The notes: generated by a model from the letters alone, not told the origin. A stretch of DNA of 12,170 nucleotides from an uncultured Candidatus Competibacteraceae bacterium (GCA_937872125.1 CALMNY010000458.1:1-12170), one strand, 5' to 3'; shown: positions 1 to 7,201, numbered from the stretch's first letter. Made by a program: numbers and translations.

Positions 1-2
1 AA

Positions 3-680
3 ACCGTCAGCATCATCGCCATCATCAAGACCCAGGGCAGCGACACCAAGCTGGTAGCGCAAATGCAGCCGTATTACGAGGCCAAGGGCCTGTCGCGCTG
101 GGAACTGGCCGGGAAATCCGTCCCGCCGCTGGTGACCCAGATCGCCGATGGCGAGAACGGCGGGGTGATGATGAACGAATTCCCCGGCATGTTCTGCCAG
201 GTCACGCACGAGGCCACCGGCTCGGATGTGCCGATGATGAACGCCACCGAGTATCTCGAACACCTGTTCGCGGCGGGCGTCACGGAAGCTGATTTGCCGG
301 TGTTGCAGCCGTTGTTCCAGAAACGGATCTGGGACCGGTTCCAGCCGGGCGACGGGCCGGAGAAGCTGGAAAAAACCATCGTCGAACTCAAGAAGGAAGA
401 TGGCCGCTTCCACATGGAAGGCGGCAGTTGGACCAATGACATTTCCTGGGTGCGGGGTTATGACAACGTGCTGGGGCCGATGGAAAAAGCCAGTTCGGAT
501 TTTTATGAGCAGGTGCTGAAACCCGGCGTAGCACCCAGCGATCCGCGCTATCGCAACGCCCTGTTCCATCTGATGTGTTCGCAGACCAGTTGCTACCGCT
601 ACTGGGGGCAGGGGCTGTGGACTGATTACGGCCGCGAGCTGTGCCGGCGAGCCAGCGCCATCGTCGAAACCGATTTTTAG
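3..680 (+). CDS. Glycoside hydrolase family 57 protein, C-terminal part (5' end outside window)
   Basis: The reading frame is open from the left edge (frame starting at base 3) to TAG at 678-680, giving 225 visible residues, so the start lies outside. GH57 enzymes act on alpha-glucans as amylases, glucanotransferases or branching enzymes. Seen here: the stretch QIADGENGG at about visible residues 46-54 matches GH57 motif 4, whose Asp is the usual acid/base (about residue 49). Near the C-terminus, SQTSCYRYWGQGLW resembles the SETSCNFFWGDAW stretch of the next gene, marking the two as relatives. The nucleophile motif would lie upstream and is not visible. It is followed after 118 bp by the second GH57 gene on the same strand, so the two may be co-transcribed and share an alpha-glucan substrate. 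The family is fairly sure; the exact activity cannot be told. Confidence 0.82.
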   Translation, partial: TVSIIAIIKTQGSDTKLVAQMQPYYEAKGLSRWELAGKSVPPLVTQIADGENGGVMMNEFPGMFCQVTHEATGSDVPMMNATEYLEHLFAAGVTEADLPVLQPLFQKRIWDRFQPGDGPEKLEKTIVELKKEDGRFHMEGGSWTNDISWVRGYDNVLGPMEKASSDFYEQVLKPGVAPSDPRYRNALFHLMCSQTSCYRYWGQGLWTDYGRELCRRASAIVETDF

Positions 681-735
681 CGGTTCGGGCCATGCGACCA
701 CGCCGGTTCCGGCCTATGCTTGAATGAAAAGCGTA

Positions 736-768
736 CAGCGGGGGTGTGGTTTTTCCCACCCACCGCTG
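736..768 (+). other. Strong hairpin between the two GH57 genes
   Basis: CAGCGG (736-741) pairs with CCGCTG (763-768). The stem continues through GGGTG (742-746) with CACCC (757-761) and then GG (748-749) with CC (755-756), with one bulged base on each arm (T747 and A762) and a TTTTT loop. That is 13 base pairs in 33 bases. No T-run follows on the plus strand, so it is not a classical intrinsic terminator. It could act as an RNA-stability or processing element between the two genes, or as a weak attenuator. The role is inferred. Confidence 0.5.
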
Positions 769-798
769 CCATGACCGACTACGGGAGAACGCTGCATC

Positions 799-1989
799 AT
801 GGCGGAAAATACTCTTTATCATGCGCTGGTGCTGAACCTGCATCAGCCTGCCGGCAATCTGGAGCATCTGCTGGCCCACAACGAGCCGGAAGCCCGCGAT
901 ATCCTGCTGGCGATGGAGCGGATTCCCCGCACGCTGCGGGGTGAGCAGGAGTTCGGCCGGGTCCATCTGTCCTTGTCAGGCACCTTGCTGGAAACCCTGA
1001 ACAGTCTGGAGTTCCAGAACCGGGCCAGCGGCATCGTGGATTGCGGCGCGCTGCTCGATCAACTGGGGAGCCAGCAGGCCATTGAACTGCTCGGCACCGG
1101 TTATTACCACCCGGTCCTGCCGCTGATTCCCCCCGCCGACTGGGAAGCGCACTTGCAGCGCTGGCAACGGTGCGCGCGCCGCCTGTTCCCGCGCAGCGCG
1201 TTTCAGGGCTTCTGGCCGCCGGAAATGGGGTTCTGCATGGAGATGATCCCGCTGCTGCGGCGCTGCGGCTACGCCTTTGTGCTGGTGGATAGCGAGCACG
1301 TGCAACCGGTCACGCCGATGGGCTGGGAAACGTTGCGTTACCGGCCGCATATCGCCCGCTTTGGCGACGACGAGATCATAGTCATCGTGCGCGACCGCGA
1401 ACTGTCCAGCCTGCAGGCGAACGGTACGGATCTCGACGGGTTTCTGCGCGAAATCCGGGCGCGCACCCAGGATTGTGAATTCGCGCCGCTGGTCACCACG
1501 TGCAGCGATGGCGAGAACGGCGACTGGTTCCGCAACGCGGCGCCGGGCGGCAATTTCTGGGAGGCGTTCTACCAGCCATTGCTGAAGCAGGTCCGGGCTG
1601 GCGCCAGCGCGCTGCATCCGGTCTTTATCCAGGACTATATCGAGCAGTTCGGCGTTTTTGGCGAAGTCACGGTTGGATCGGGAGCGTGGAACACCGGCTG
1701 GAACGATGGCCGCGATTTCATGCAATGGGCTGGCACTCAGGCGCAAAAGAATGCCCTGACCCGGCTGGACGAGATCAGTCAGGCGGTGCAGTCGGCGCTG
1801 CACAACGCGACTCCGATCGGCTCGCGCAATCCGGAACTGCTGAATCTGCTGGAGGAAGCGCACTGGCGGGTATTGCGGTCAGAGACCAGTTGTAATTTCT
1901 TCTGGGGCGACGCCTGGGTCATGCGCTGCCACGCCGATCTCGACCAGGCCTGCGAGTGTCTCGAACGCGCCAACGCCTGCTTCACTTGA
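799..1989 (+). CDS. Glycoside hydrolase family 57 protein (short form)
   Basis: Complete 396-residue protein, short for GH57, where many members exceed 500 residues. The family motifs appear in order: HQP at 15-17, GTGYYHPVLPL at 99-109, the nucleophile motif FWPPEMGF at 138-145 with Glu142 as predicted nucleophile, and SDGENG at 236-241 with Asp237 as predicted acid/base. SETSCNFFWGDAW at 361-373 forms part of the C-terminal helical region. All key residues are present, so it should be an active retaining enzyme on alpha-1,4 or alpha-1,6 glucans; amylase, glucanotransferase and branching activities cannot be separated by eye. There is no signal peptide, so it is probably cytoplasmic and concerned with glycogen or maltodextrin. 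The ATG at 799 has GGGAG at 783-787, a long spacing of 11 bases. It follows a related GH57 gene and converges with the cys operon. Confidence 0.9.
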   Translation: MAENTLYHALVLNLHQPAGNLEHLLAHNEPEARDILLAMERIPRTLRGEQEFGRVHLSLSGTLLETLNSLEFQNRASGIVDCGALLDQLGSQQAIELLGTGYYHPVLPLIPPADWEAHLQRWQRCARRLFPRSAFQGFWPPEMGFCMEMIPLLRRCGYAFVLVDSEHVQPVTPMGWETLRYRPHIARFGDDEIIVIVRDRELSSLQANGTDLDGFLREIRARTQDCEFAPLVTTCSDGENGDWFRNAAPGGNFWEAFYQPLLKQVRAGASALHPVFIQDYIEQFGVFGEVTVGSGAWNTGWNDGRDFMQWAGTQAQKNALTRLDEISQAVQSALHNATPIGSRNPELLNLLEEAHWRVLRSETSCNFFWGDAWVMRCHADLDQACECLERANACFT

Positions 1990-2081
1990 CGGCCGTCACG
2001 CCAACTCCCTGCGTCCTTGCTTGGGGGAGGACCCGGGAGAGGCGGGTTCGCAGCGACGGCGGGTCACGGTGAATGCTCGAT

Positions 2082-2097
2082 GGCATCTTTAGATGCC
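2082..2097 (-). other. Small perfect hairpin over the cysB stop codon
   Basis: GGCATC (2082-2087) and GATGCC (2092-2097) form a 6-bp stem with a four-base loop that holds the TAA stop of cysB (2089-2091 on the minus strand). It is the only clear hairpin at the end of the cys operon. No T-run follows in either direction, so any role as a terminator or 3'-end stabiliser is weakly supported. About 100 bp (1990-2088) separate the convergent GH57 and cysB ends, and I see no gene in them. Confidence 0.35.
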
Positions 2098-3069
2098 GCC
2101 GCCGCCCTCGAACACTTCGCCGCGTCCCGGTGCCGACGTGAGGCTGGGTGCGGTGGAACTGGCGTTGCGCACAAGGGGCTCGCTCAGTTCCGGATTGCAC
2201 CACTCGATGAACCGATACGCGAAGTTGCGTAAATAGCGCCCCCGGCGCACGGCGATCCAGGTAATGTTTTTCTCGAACAGCCGGGCGCTGTCGAGCAGGC
2301 GCAAGCCGCCGTCCTTGACCGGGTTGAAGGCCACCGAGGCGATAATGCCGATACCCAGGCCCAACTCGACATAGGTCTTGATTACGTCGGCATCCAGCGC
2401 CGAAATCACGATGTCGGGCGCCAGCCCCGCCCGCGCGAAGGCGGCATCGAGCTTGGCGCGGCCGGTAAAACCTTCGTGGTAGGTGATGAGTGGATGCTCG
2501 GCGACGGCGTCGAGGGTGAGCGGCTGGATCGAGATCAGCGGATGCCCGTCCGGTGCGATCACGGCGTGCCGCCACTCGTAAAACGCGAAGGAGGCCAGTT
2601 CCGCCACGCTGGCCAGCCCCTCGGTGGCGATGCCAATGTCGGCTTCGCCAGCCAGCAGCATGGCGGCGATCTCGGCTGGACTGGTTTGATGGAGCGCCAG
2701 ATGGACCTTGGGAAAGTCGGCTTTGAATCGCCCGACCACCGGCGGCAGGGCGTAGCGCGCCTGGGTGTGGGTGGTGGCGACGCGAAGCTGGCCCTGGTCG
2801 CGGTTGGAAAACTGCTCGGCGAGTTGGCGGATATTTTTGGCGTCCAGCAGGATGCGCCGGGCGATCTCGACCAGTTCCTTGCCCGGCTCGGTGAGTCCCA
2901 GCACCCGCTTGCCCCGGCGAACGAACAGCTCGACGCCGAGTTCGTCCTCCAAATCCTTGATGTGCTTGCTCACCCCCGACTGCGACGTGAACAGAGCATT
3001 AGCGACTTCCGTCAGATTGAAGTGGCAGCGCACCGCTTCCTGGATGATACGCAGTTGCTGGAAATTCAA
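2089..3069 (-). CDS. cysB: CysB, LysR-type regulator of sulfur assimilation
   Basis: 326 residues (E. coli CysB has 324). It activates sulfate uptake and cysteine synthesis genes in response to N-acetylserine. The N-terminal winged helix-turn-helix covers about residues 1-60 ([19 protein letters not shown] at 23-41), followed by the effector domain. [11 protein letters not shown] at 99-109 is the CysB signature. Thr100, Thr102, Gln103, Thr149 and Thr202 fall at the numbers I recall for the anion pocket of the Klebsiella CysB structure, so effector binding is probably kept. The start is TTG at 3067-3069: it gives MNFQQLRII, matching the CysB N-terminus, and no in-frame ATG lies upstream. It overlaps the cysA stop by 4 bp, so translation is probably coupled. 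The last 30 or so residues, Ser/Pro/Gly-rich and ending in GGGGI, look like a disordered tail. Being last in the transporter operon suggests autoregulation. Confidence 0.95.
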   Translation of the reverse strand: MNFQQLRIIQEAVRCHFNLTEVANALFTSQSGVSKHIKDLEDELGVELFVRRGKRVLGLTEPGKELVEIARRILLDAKNIRQLAEQFSNRDQGQLRVATTHTQARYALPPVVGRFKADFPKVHLALHQTSPAEIAAMLLAGEADIGIATEGLASVAELASFAFYEWRHAVIAPDGHPLISIQPLTLDAVAEHPLITYHEGFTGRAKLDAAFARAGLAPDIVISALDADVIKTYVELGLGIGIIASVAFNPVKDGGLRLLDSARLFEKNITWIAVRRGRYLRNFAYRFIEWCNPELSEPLVRNASSTAPSLTSAPGRGEVFEGGGGI

Positions 3070-3079
3070 ATGCCCTCTC
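3066..3079 (-). promoter_or_regulatory. cysB ribosome binding site and overlapping TGA/TTG stop-start
   Basis: On the minus strand GGAGAGG is followed by four bases (GCAT) and then TTGA, in which the TTG start of cysB overlaps the TGA stop of cysA. The purine-rich site at short spacing supports TTG as the true start, and the overlap suggests reinitiation by ribosomes leaving cysA. Confidence 0.6.
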
Positions 3080-4199
3080 CATCCAGGCCGATCAGGCTCC
3101 CTGCCGGGAGGGGCATCGGCCCCGCCGGCCGAGGCTCAGGCGCGAACAGGCGAATTCGCGCCGGCTTGAGGCGCACCCATTGCCCGTTGGTCAGGTTCAA
3201 CGCGGCCACGCGCTCGCGCGACAATTCCACTTCATAAATATGGCTGGATTCGCGTTCCACGCCGGACAGTTCGACCCGTGCGGTAGGGCCAAAGGCCAAC
3301 ACCCGCTCGACGCGCGCCGCGATGCCGGTGGTTTCCGCCGGGTTGGTTTCGATATCCAGTTCGTGGGGGCGGACGAAGCCCAGCGCCTCGGCGCCGGTCG
3401 GAAAGCCATTGTGACCCACGGGTAAGCGCCCCGCGCCGACATGCAGATGATGATCCTGAACTCGACCGTGGAACAAATTGACTGCGCCGAGAAAGCTGTA
3501 CACGAAGGGCGAGGCTGGCTGTTCGTAGACCTCCTGGGGGGCGCCGACTTGCTCGACCCGGCCCTGGTTCATCAGCACGACCCGATCCGACACCTCCAGT
3601 GCTTCCTCCTGATCGTGGGTCACGAAAATGCTGGTGATGTGCAGCGCATCGTGCAACTGGCGCAGCCAGCGCCGCAATTCCTTGCGAACCTTGGCGTCCA
3701 GCGCGCCGAATGGCTCATCGAGCAGCAATACGCGCGGCTCGACCGCCAGGGCGCGGGCCAGGGCGATCCGCTGCCGCTGGCCGCCGGACAATTGCGTGGG
3801 ATAGCGCCGGGCGAGCGCCGCCAACTGGACCAGGTCCAGGAGTTCGTAAACGCGGGTCCGAATCACGCTCTCAGCCGGACGTTGCCCGCGCGGTTTGACC
3901 CGCAGTCCGAAGGCGACGTTGTCGAACACGGTCATGTGCCGGAACAGCGCGTAATGCTGGAACACGAAACCGACCTGGCGGTCGCGCACGTGGGCGGTGG
4001 AGGCGTCCTCCTCGTCGAGAAACACCTGGCCGTGATCCGCAGACTCCAGACCGGCGATGATCCGCAGCAGGGTGGTTTTGCCGCAGCCGGACGGCCCCAG
4101 CAGGCCCACCAGTTCGCCGGTTGGAAAATCCAGCGTGATGTCGTCGAGGGCGACGAAGGGGCCAAACCGTTTGGCGATGTGCTGCACGCGAATGCTCAT
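3066..4199 (-). CDS. cysA: CysA, sulfate/thiosulfate ABC transporter ATP-binding protein
   Basis: 377 residues (E. coli CysA has 365). This is the ATPase that drives sulfate/thiosulfate import, working as a dimer on the cytoplasmic face of CysT and CysW. Seen: Walker [10 protein letters not shown] at 35-43, Q-loop Gln81, signature LSGGQ at 137-141, Walker B VLLLDE at 157-162, and the H-loop histidine in FVTHDQEEA (His195). The C-terminal region from about 240, including VNLFHGRV and [10 protein letters not shown], is the regulatory domain typical of CysA. The frame can be extended 91 codons further upstream, but that part only shadows cysW. The ATG at 4199 gives [13 protein letters not shown], the expected CysA beginning, with AGGGAG 7 bases before it. 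It overlaps the cysW stop as ATGA (4196-4199), indicating coupled translation. Confidence 0.97.
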   Translation of the reverse strand: MSIRVQHIAKRFGPFVALDDITLDFPTGELVGLLGPSGCGKTTLLRIIAGLESADHGQVFLDEEDASTAHVRDRQVGFVFQHYALFRHMTVFDNVAFGLRVKPRGQRPAESVIRTRVYELLDLVQLAALARRYPTQLSGGQRQRIALARALAVEPRVLLLDEPFGALDAKVRKELRRWLRQLHDALHITSIFVTHDQEEALEVSDRVVLMNQGRVEQVGAPQEVYEQPASPFVYSFLGAVNLFHGRVQDHHLHVGAGRLPVGHNGFPTGAEALGFVRPHELDIETNPAETTGIAARVERVLAFGPTARVELSGVERESSHIYEVELSRERVAALNLTNGQWVRLKPARIRLFAPEPRPAGPMPLPAGSLIGLDGEGI

Positions 4200-5101
4200 G
4201 CGGATACTCCCTGGGATTCCTGGCCGACGTTCAGCGGTTGCCGGCCCCGCCATTCCACCAGGGATTTGACGACCAAAGTCAGCAACGCCAGCAACGCCAG
4301 CAGCGAGGCGACCGCGAACGCGGCGGCGAAGTTGTACTCGTTGTAGAGAATTTCTACTTGCAGCGGCAGGGTGTTGGTCCGCCCCCGGATGTGGCCGGAC
4401 ACTACCGAGACCGCGCCAAATTCGCCCATGGCGCGGGCGTTGCACAGGATCACGCCGTAGAGCAGACCCCATTTAATGCTGGGCAGGGTGACGCGCCAGA
4501 AGGTTTGCCAGCCGGAAGCCCCCAGCACAATCGCCGCCTCCTCTTCCTCCCGGCCCTGGGCTTCCATCAGCGGAATCAGTTCGCGGGCTACGAACGGGAA
4601 CGTGACGAAGATCGTCGCCAGCACCAGACCGGGCACGGCGAAGATGATTTTGACATCGTGCTCGATCAACCAGGGGCCGAACCAGCCCTGCGCCCCGAAT
4701 AGCAGCACGAAAATCAAACCGGCGATCACCGGCGAGACCGAGAATGGCAAATCAATCAGCGTGGTCAACAACTGCTTGCCGCGAAAATCGAATTTCGCAA
4801 TCGCCCAGGCCGCCGCGATGCCGAATACCAGGTTGAGCGGCACGGCGATGGCCGCCACCAGCAGAGTCAGAGCGATGGCGGACAGCGCGTCCGGTTCCAC
4901 CAGCGCGGCGAAATACACTTGCCAACCCTTGCGGAACGCCTCGGCGAACACCGTCACCAGCGGCAGCAGCAGAAACAGCCCGAAGAACGCCAGCGCAATG
5001 GTGATCAGCGACCCTTTGACCCAGGCGGGTTCACGGGTAGCGGCGTTGACCTCGAACCGCCGCGCGCGGGCGGCCCAATGGGTAGCGACAGCGGCGCCCA
5101 T
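4196..5101 (-). CDS. cysW: CysW, sulfate/thiosulfate ABC transporter permease
   Basis: 301 residues (E. coli CysW has 291). This inner-membrane subunit pairs with CysT to form the sulfate channel. Seen: several hydrophobic membrane segments (for example [20 protein letters not shown] at about 33-52), then the permease EAA loop [23 protein letters not shown], which docks on CysA, and the nearby [18 protein letters not shown] stretch characteristic of CysW. The N-terminal 30 or so residues are a hydrophilic cytoplasmic extension. The ATG at 5101 lies 2 bp after the cysT stop and has AGGAG 6 bases upstream, a strong ribosome site. It ends in the ATGA overlap with cysA. The last membrane segment contains a Leu-Leu-Ala repeat encoded by a short DNA tandem repeat. 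Confidence 0.97.
   Translation of the reverse strand: MGAAVATHWAARARRFEVNAATREPAWVKGSLITIALAFFGLFLLLPLVTVFAEAFRKGWQVYFAALVEPDALSAIALTLLVAAIAVPLNLVFGIAAAWAIAKFDFRGKQLLTTLIDLPFSVSPVIAGLIFVLLFGAQGWFGPWLIEHDVKIIFAVPGLVLATIFVTFPFVARELIPLMEAQGREEEEAAIVLGASGWQTFWRVTLPSIKWGLLYGVILCNARAMGEFGAVSVVSGHIRGRTNTLPLQVEILYNEYNFAAAFAVASLLALLALLTLVVKSLVEWRGRQPLNVGQESQGVSA
4281..4303 (-). repeat. 9-bp tandem repeat inside cysW
   Basis: AGCAACGCC occurs twice in a row on the plus strand, followed by a partial third copy (AGCAG). On the coding strand it specifies a Leu/Ala-rich piece of the final membrane helix of CysW. The unit is a multiple of three, so a change in copy number would keep the frame. Confidence 0.6.
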
Positions 5102-5103
5102 GC

Positions 5104-5937
5104 TCAGCTCCTCGCACGACTACGGTTGGCCCAGAACTGCAAGCCGTTGATCAAAAAGAGCAGGATAAACGAAACGATCAGCATCACCACGGCAATCGCG
5201 GTGGCGCCGATGTAGTCGTATTGCTCCAGTTTGGTGATGATCAGCAGGGGAGTGATCTCGGAAACCAGCGGCACGTTGCCGGCGATGAAGATCACGGAGC
5301 CGTACTCGCCGACCGCCCGGGCAAAGGCCAGGGCAAAGCCGGTCAGCAGCGCCGGCAGCAGCACGGGCAGCAACACATGCCGGAACGTCTGCCAGCGATC
5401 CGCGCCGAGGCTGGCGGCGGCTTCTTCCAGTTCGGTATCCAGGTCCTCAAGCACCGGTTGCACCGTGCGCACCACGAAGGGCAGGCCGATGAAAATCAAT
5501 GCGACCAGAATCCCCAACGGCGTAAAAGCGACCTTGAGGCCCAGTGGCTCCAGCCATTGGCCCAGCCAGCCATTGCCGGCGTAGATGGCGGTGAGCGCGA
5601 TTCCGGCGCCGGCGGTGGGAAGGGCGAAGGGCAAATCCACCAGTGCATCCACGATCCGCTTGCCCGGAAAGTGGTAGCGAACCAGCACCCAGGCAAAGAT
5701 CAGCCCAAACACGGCATTAATGGCGGCGGCCAACAATGAGAGGCCAAAGCTCACCCGATAGGACGCCAGTACCCGAGGCGCGCTGATCACCGCCCAGAAT
5801 TGCTCCCAGTTCAGGGATGCGGACTTCAGAAAAACTGCGCTGAGCGGGATCAGCACGATCAGCGCCAGATAGACCAGGGTATAGCCCAGCGCCAGCGGAA
5901 AACCGGGCAGGACGCGATGCGGTTTGCCGGCGCGCAT
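5104..5937 (-). CDS. cysT: CysT (CysU), sulfate/thiosulfate ABC transporter permease
   Basis: 277 residues, the same size as E. coli CysU/CysT. It forms the inner-membrane channel with CysW. Seen: the N-terminal [19 protein letters not shown], very like the E. coli start (VLPGFTLSLG), five to six hydrophobic segments, [17 protein letters not shown] in the middle, [17 protein letters not shown], and the EAA loop [21 protein letters not shown] followed by [15 protein letters not shown]. The ATG at 5937 is the first usable start, because a stop lies 11 codons upstream. It lacks a clear Shine-Dalgarno site of its own; the stop of a 26-codon ORF lies 5 bp upstream, so coupling is possible. This is the first recognisable transporter gene of the operon. 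The usual cysP or sbp gene is not adjacent. Confidence 0.96.
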   Translation of the reverse strand: MRAGKPHRVLPGFPLALGYTLVYLALIVLIPLSAVFLKSASLNWEQFWAVISAPRVLASYRVSFGLSLLAAAINAVFGLIFAWVLVRYHFPGKRIVDALVDLPFALPTAGAGIALTAIYAGNGWLGQWLEPLGLKVAFTPLGILVALIFIGLPFVVRTVQPVLEDLDTELEEAAASLGADRWQTFRHVLLPVLLPALLTGFALAFARAVGEYGSVIFIAGNVPLVSEITPLLIITKLEQYDYIGATAIAVVMLIVSFILLFLINGLQFWANRSRARS

Positions 5938-5942
5938 CCGTG

Positions 5943-6023
5943 CTACACCGCAATCGGGTCGAATGGCTCACAGGCTGTGGCCCCCGCCATAAAGACGCGA
6001 ATGAGGCCAGGCGAAAATTTCAT
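5943..6023 (-). CDS. Possible 26-residue leader ORF upstream of cysT
   Basis: A short frame starts ATG at 6021-6023 and ends TAG at 5943-5945, 5 bp before the cysT ATG. GGAG (6032-6035 on the minus strand) sits 8 bases before its start, a better ribosome site than cysT has. The peptide starts MKFSPGLIRVFMAG and has one cysteine at residue 18. It matches no family I know. It may be a leader peptide whose translation feeds ribosomes into cysT, the remains of a lost binding-protein gene, or chance. The single Cys is too few for a classical attenuator based on codon starvation. Confidence 0.35.
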   Translation of the reverse strand: MKFSPGLIRVFMAGATACEPFDPIAV

Positions 6024-6120
6024 GGATCAGGCTCCAATCAAGTTATAAACGGACCAAAGTCTAAAAACGAATGGTAATAATTGAAAATATTCTATTGCGA
6101 AATCCTTATGCGTTTTTCTG
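6024..6120 (-). promoter_or_regulatory. AT-rich probable promoter/CysB control region of the cys operon
   Basis: This stretch is strikingly AT-rich compared with the GC-rich genes on either side, and it lies directly upstream of the cys operon. A -10-like TATAAC lies at 6042-6047 on the minus strand but has no good -35 at 17 bp; a start there would also leave almost no leader before the small ORF, so the true start may be further upstream. A poor -35 is expected for promoters that need CysB. I did not identify CysB half-sites. The rest of the gap between cysT and the acyltransferase (6121-6250) holds no gene that I can support. Confidence 0.35.
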
Positions 6121-6250
6121 CAATGGCCAATAGTGCGGACGGGTTTTGAGTGGGTACGGTCGGCGGGGTGCGCCGGGTCAGAGGCAGGGTTGATTACGCT
6201 GTGCGCATCGCCCCTGCCGATCATTTCGTTGTTGACCAAACACCAGTCTC

Positions 6251-6283
6251 AAAAAAATACGGGTCAGTGCGCCGCCGCAGTGA
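6251..6283 (-). terminator. Probable intrinsic terminator of the Nudix-acyltransferase pair
   Basis: Read on the minus strand, TCA-C-TGCG, loop GCGG, CGCA-C-TGA forms a 20-base hairpin with a single C/C mismatch (6264-6283). Six bases later comes a run of seven T (6251-6257). The TGA stop of the acyltransferase is the last part of the stem. The T-run is good but the stem is interrupted, so the call is moderate. Confidence 0.5.
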
Positions 6284-7187
6284 GCCGTGCCTCCTCGTTC
6301 CCCCGCAGTTCTCCGATCAAGGCGTCCTTCTCAACCCAAAGCCGGTTGATCCATTTTTGCATCGCGGCCCGGAATTCAGGATCGTTGCGGTAGTCGCCAC
6401 CCAGCAATTCGGTCGGAATCAGCAGCGCGCGAACCCGGACGATCACCCGGCGAATACGGCCCATGAGCAGGTCGCCAAAAGTGCAGGGGCCATCCGGGTA
6501 GACCAGGGTCACATCCAGCAGGGTGCGCAACCGGTCGGGCATCGCTTCCAGGGTAAACGCCAGCCCGCCGACTTTGGGGCGCAGCAGATAGCGATAGGGC
6601 GACTGCTGGCGGGCGTGCTTGTCGGGGCGAAAGCGGGTGCCTTCCAGGAAATTGAGGATGGTGGTCGGCGTGTTGCGAAAGCGTTCGCACATCCGGCGCG
6701 TGGTTTCCCAGTCCTGGTCGCGCGCTTCGGGGTGCTGGGCCAGATACGCCGCCGAATGACGCTTCATGAACGGAAAATCCAGCGCCCACCACGCGCCGCC
6801 CAGCACCGGCACCCGAATCAACGGCTGCTTGATGAAGAACTTCAGGAACGGGATGCGATGGTTGAACGCCCGTTGCAACACCACAATGTCCACCCAGGAC
6901 TGGTGGTTGGAACCGACCAGATACCATTCATCGCGCCGCAGCCCCTCCAGGCCCGCCATGTCCCACTCAATACGCTGGGTCAGGTTGATAATGAGGTTGT
7001 TGCAGTCGATCCAGGTCTCGGCGAGCCAAATCATCAGGCGGGAGTGGAACTCGCGCCAGCCTGGCCGAGGGATGATCAGCTTGACCAGCAGCACGATATA
7101 GAGGGGCGTACACCAGAACAGGGTATTCAGGACGAACAGTAACAAGGCTAGGGCCGCGCGAACGGGGGCAGGCAGGAAGGAGAGCAT
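6264..7187 (-). CDS. YihG-type membrane acyltransferase (PlsC superfamily)
   Basis: 307 residues, about the size of E. coli YihG (310), which it resembles along its length. Members transfer acyl groups to lysophosphatidic acid at the inner membrane. Seen: a long hydrophobic N-terminal segment at about 10-38, the catalytic HX4D motif NHQSWVD (His95, Asp100), KQPLIRVPVLGGAWWALDFPFMKR around 120-143, the glycerol-phosphate binding motif FLEGTRF at 180-186, and a late VTLVYPDG stretch. All motifs are intact. The ATG at 7187 follows the Nudix stop by 14 bp, so the two genes are probably one transcript; its Shine-Dalgarno site (AGG) is weak. It is probably an accessory 1-acylglycerol-3-phosphate acyltransferase rather than the main PlsC, which lacks this YihG-like region. 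Confidence 0.9.
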   Translation of the reverse strand: MLSFLPAPVRAALALLLFVLNTLFWCTPLYIVLLVKLIIPRPGWREFHSRLMIWLAETWIDCNNLIINLTQRIEWDMAGLEGLRRDEWYLVGSNHQSWVDIVVLQRAFNHRIPFLKFFIKQPLIRVPVLGGAWWALDFPFMKRHSAAYLAQHPEARDQDWETTRRMCERFRNTPTTILNFLEGTRFRPDKHARQQSPYRYLLRPKVGGLAFTLEAMPDRLRTLLDVTLVYPDGPCTFGDLLMGRIRRVIVRVRALLIPTELLGGDYRNDPEFRAAMQKWINRLWVEKDALIGELRGNEEARLTAAAH

Positions 7188-7201
7188 GGGAATGAAACCT
7201 G

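Noticed and set aside
720-944. 74-codon frame over the GH57 intergenic hairpin
   Set aside because: It runs out of frame into the second GH57 gene and shows no family similarity; the hairpin explains the sequence better.
388-966. Long minus-strand frame across the end of the first GH57 gene and the gap
   Set aside because: It is antisense to two clear GH57 genes, Arg/Trp/Ser-rich, and has no domain. It is a frame shadow typical of GC-rich DNA.
2010-2029. GTCCT/AGGAC inverted repeat between the GH57 and cysB ends
   Set aside because: The stem is only five pairs around a 10-base loop with no T-run in either direction. It is too weak to call a terminator.
2476-3237. 253-codon plus-strand frame over cysB and the end of cysA
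   Set aside because: It is fully antisense to cysB, which has an unmistakable family match, and has no motif.
3066-4472. Longer 468-residue form of CysA
   Set aside because: The first 91 codons only shadow cysW in another frame and are Arg/Pro-rich with no CysA similarity. ATG 4199 with a strong ribosome site gives the correct CysA N-terminus.
6183-6218. Inverted repeat GGCAGGG/CCCTGCC in the gap before the cys leader
   Set aside because: The 7-bp arms are 22 bases apart with no T-run. It may be chance in GC-rich DNA, so I do not call it a site.
6027-6239. 70-codon minus-strand frame after the acyltransferase gene
   Set aside because: It begins with TTG, has no clear ribosome site, lies after a likely terminator, and runs through the AT-rich control region. 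Its composition suggests no protein family.
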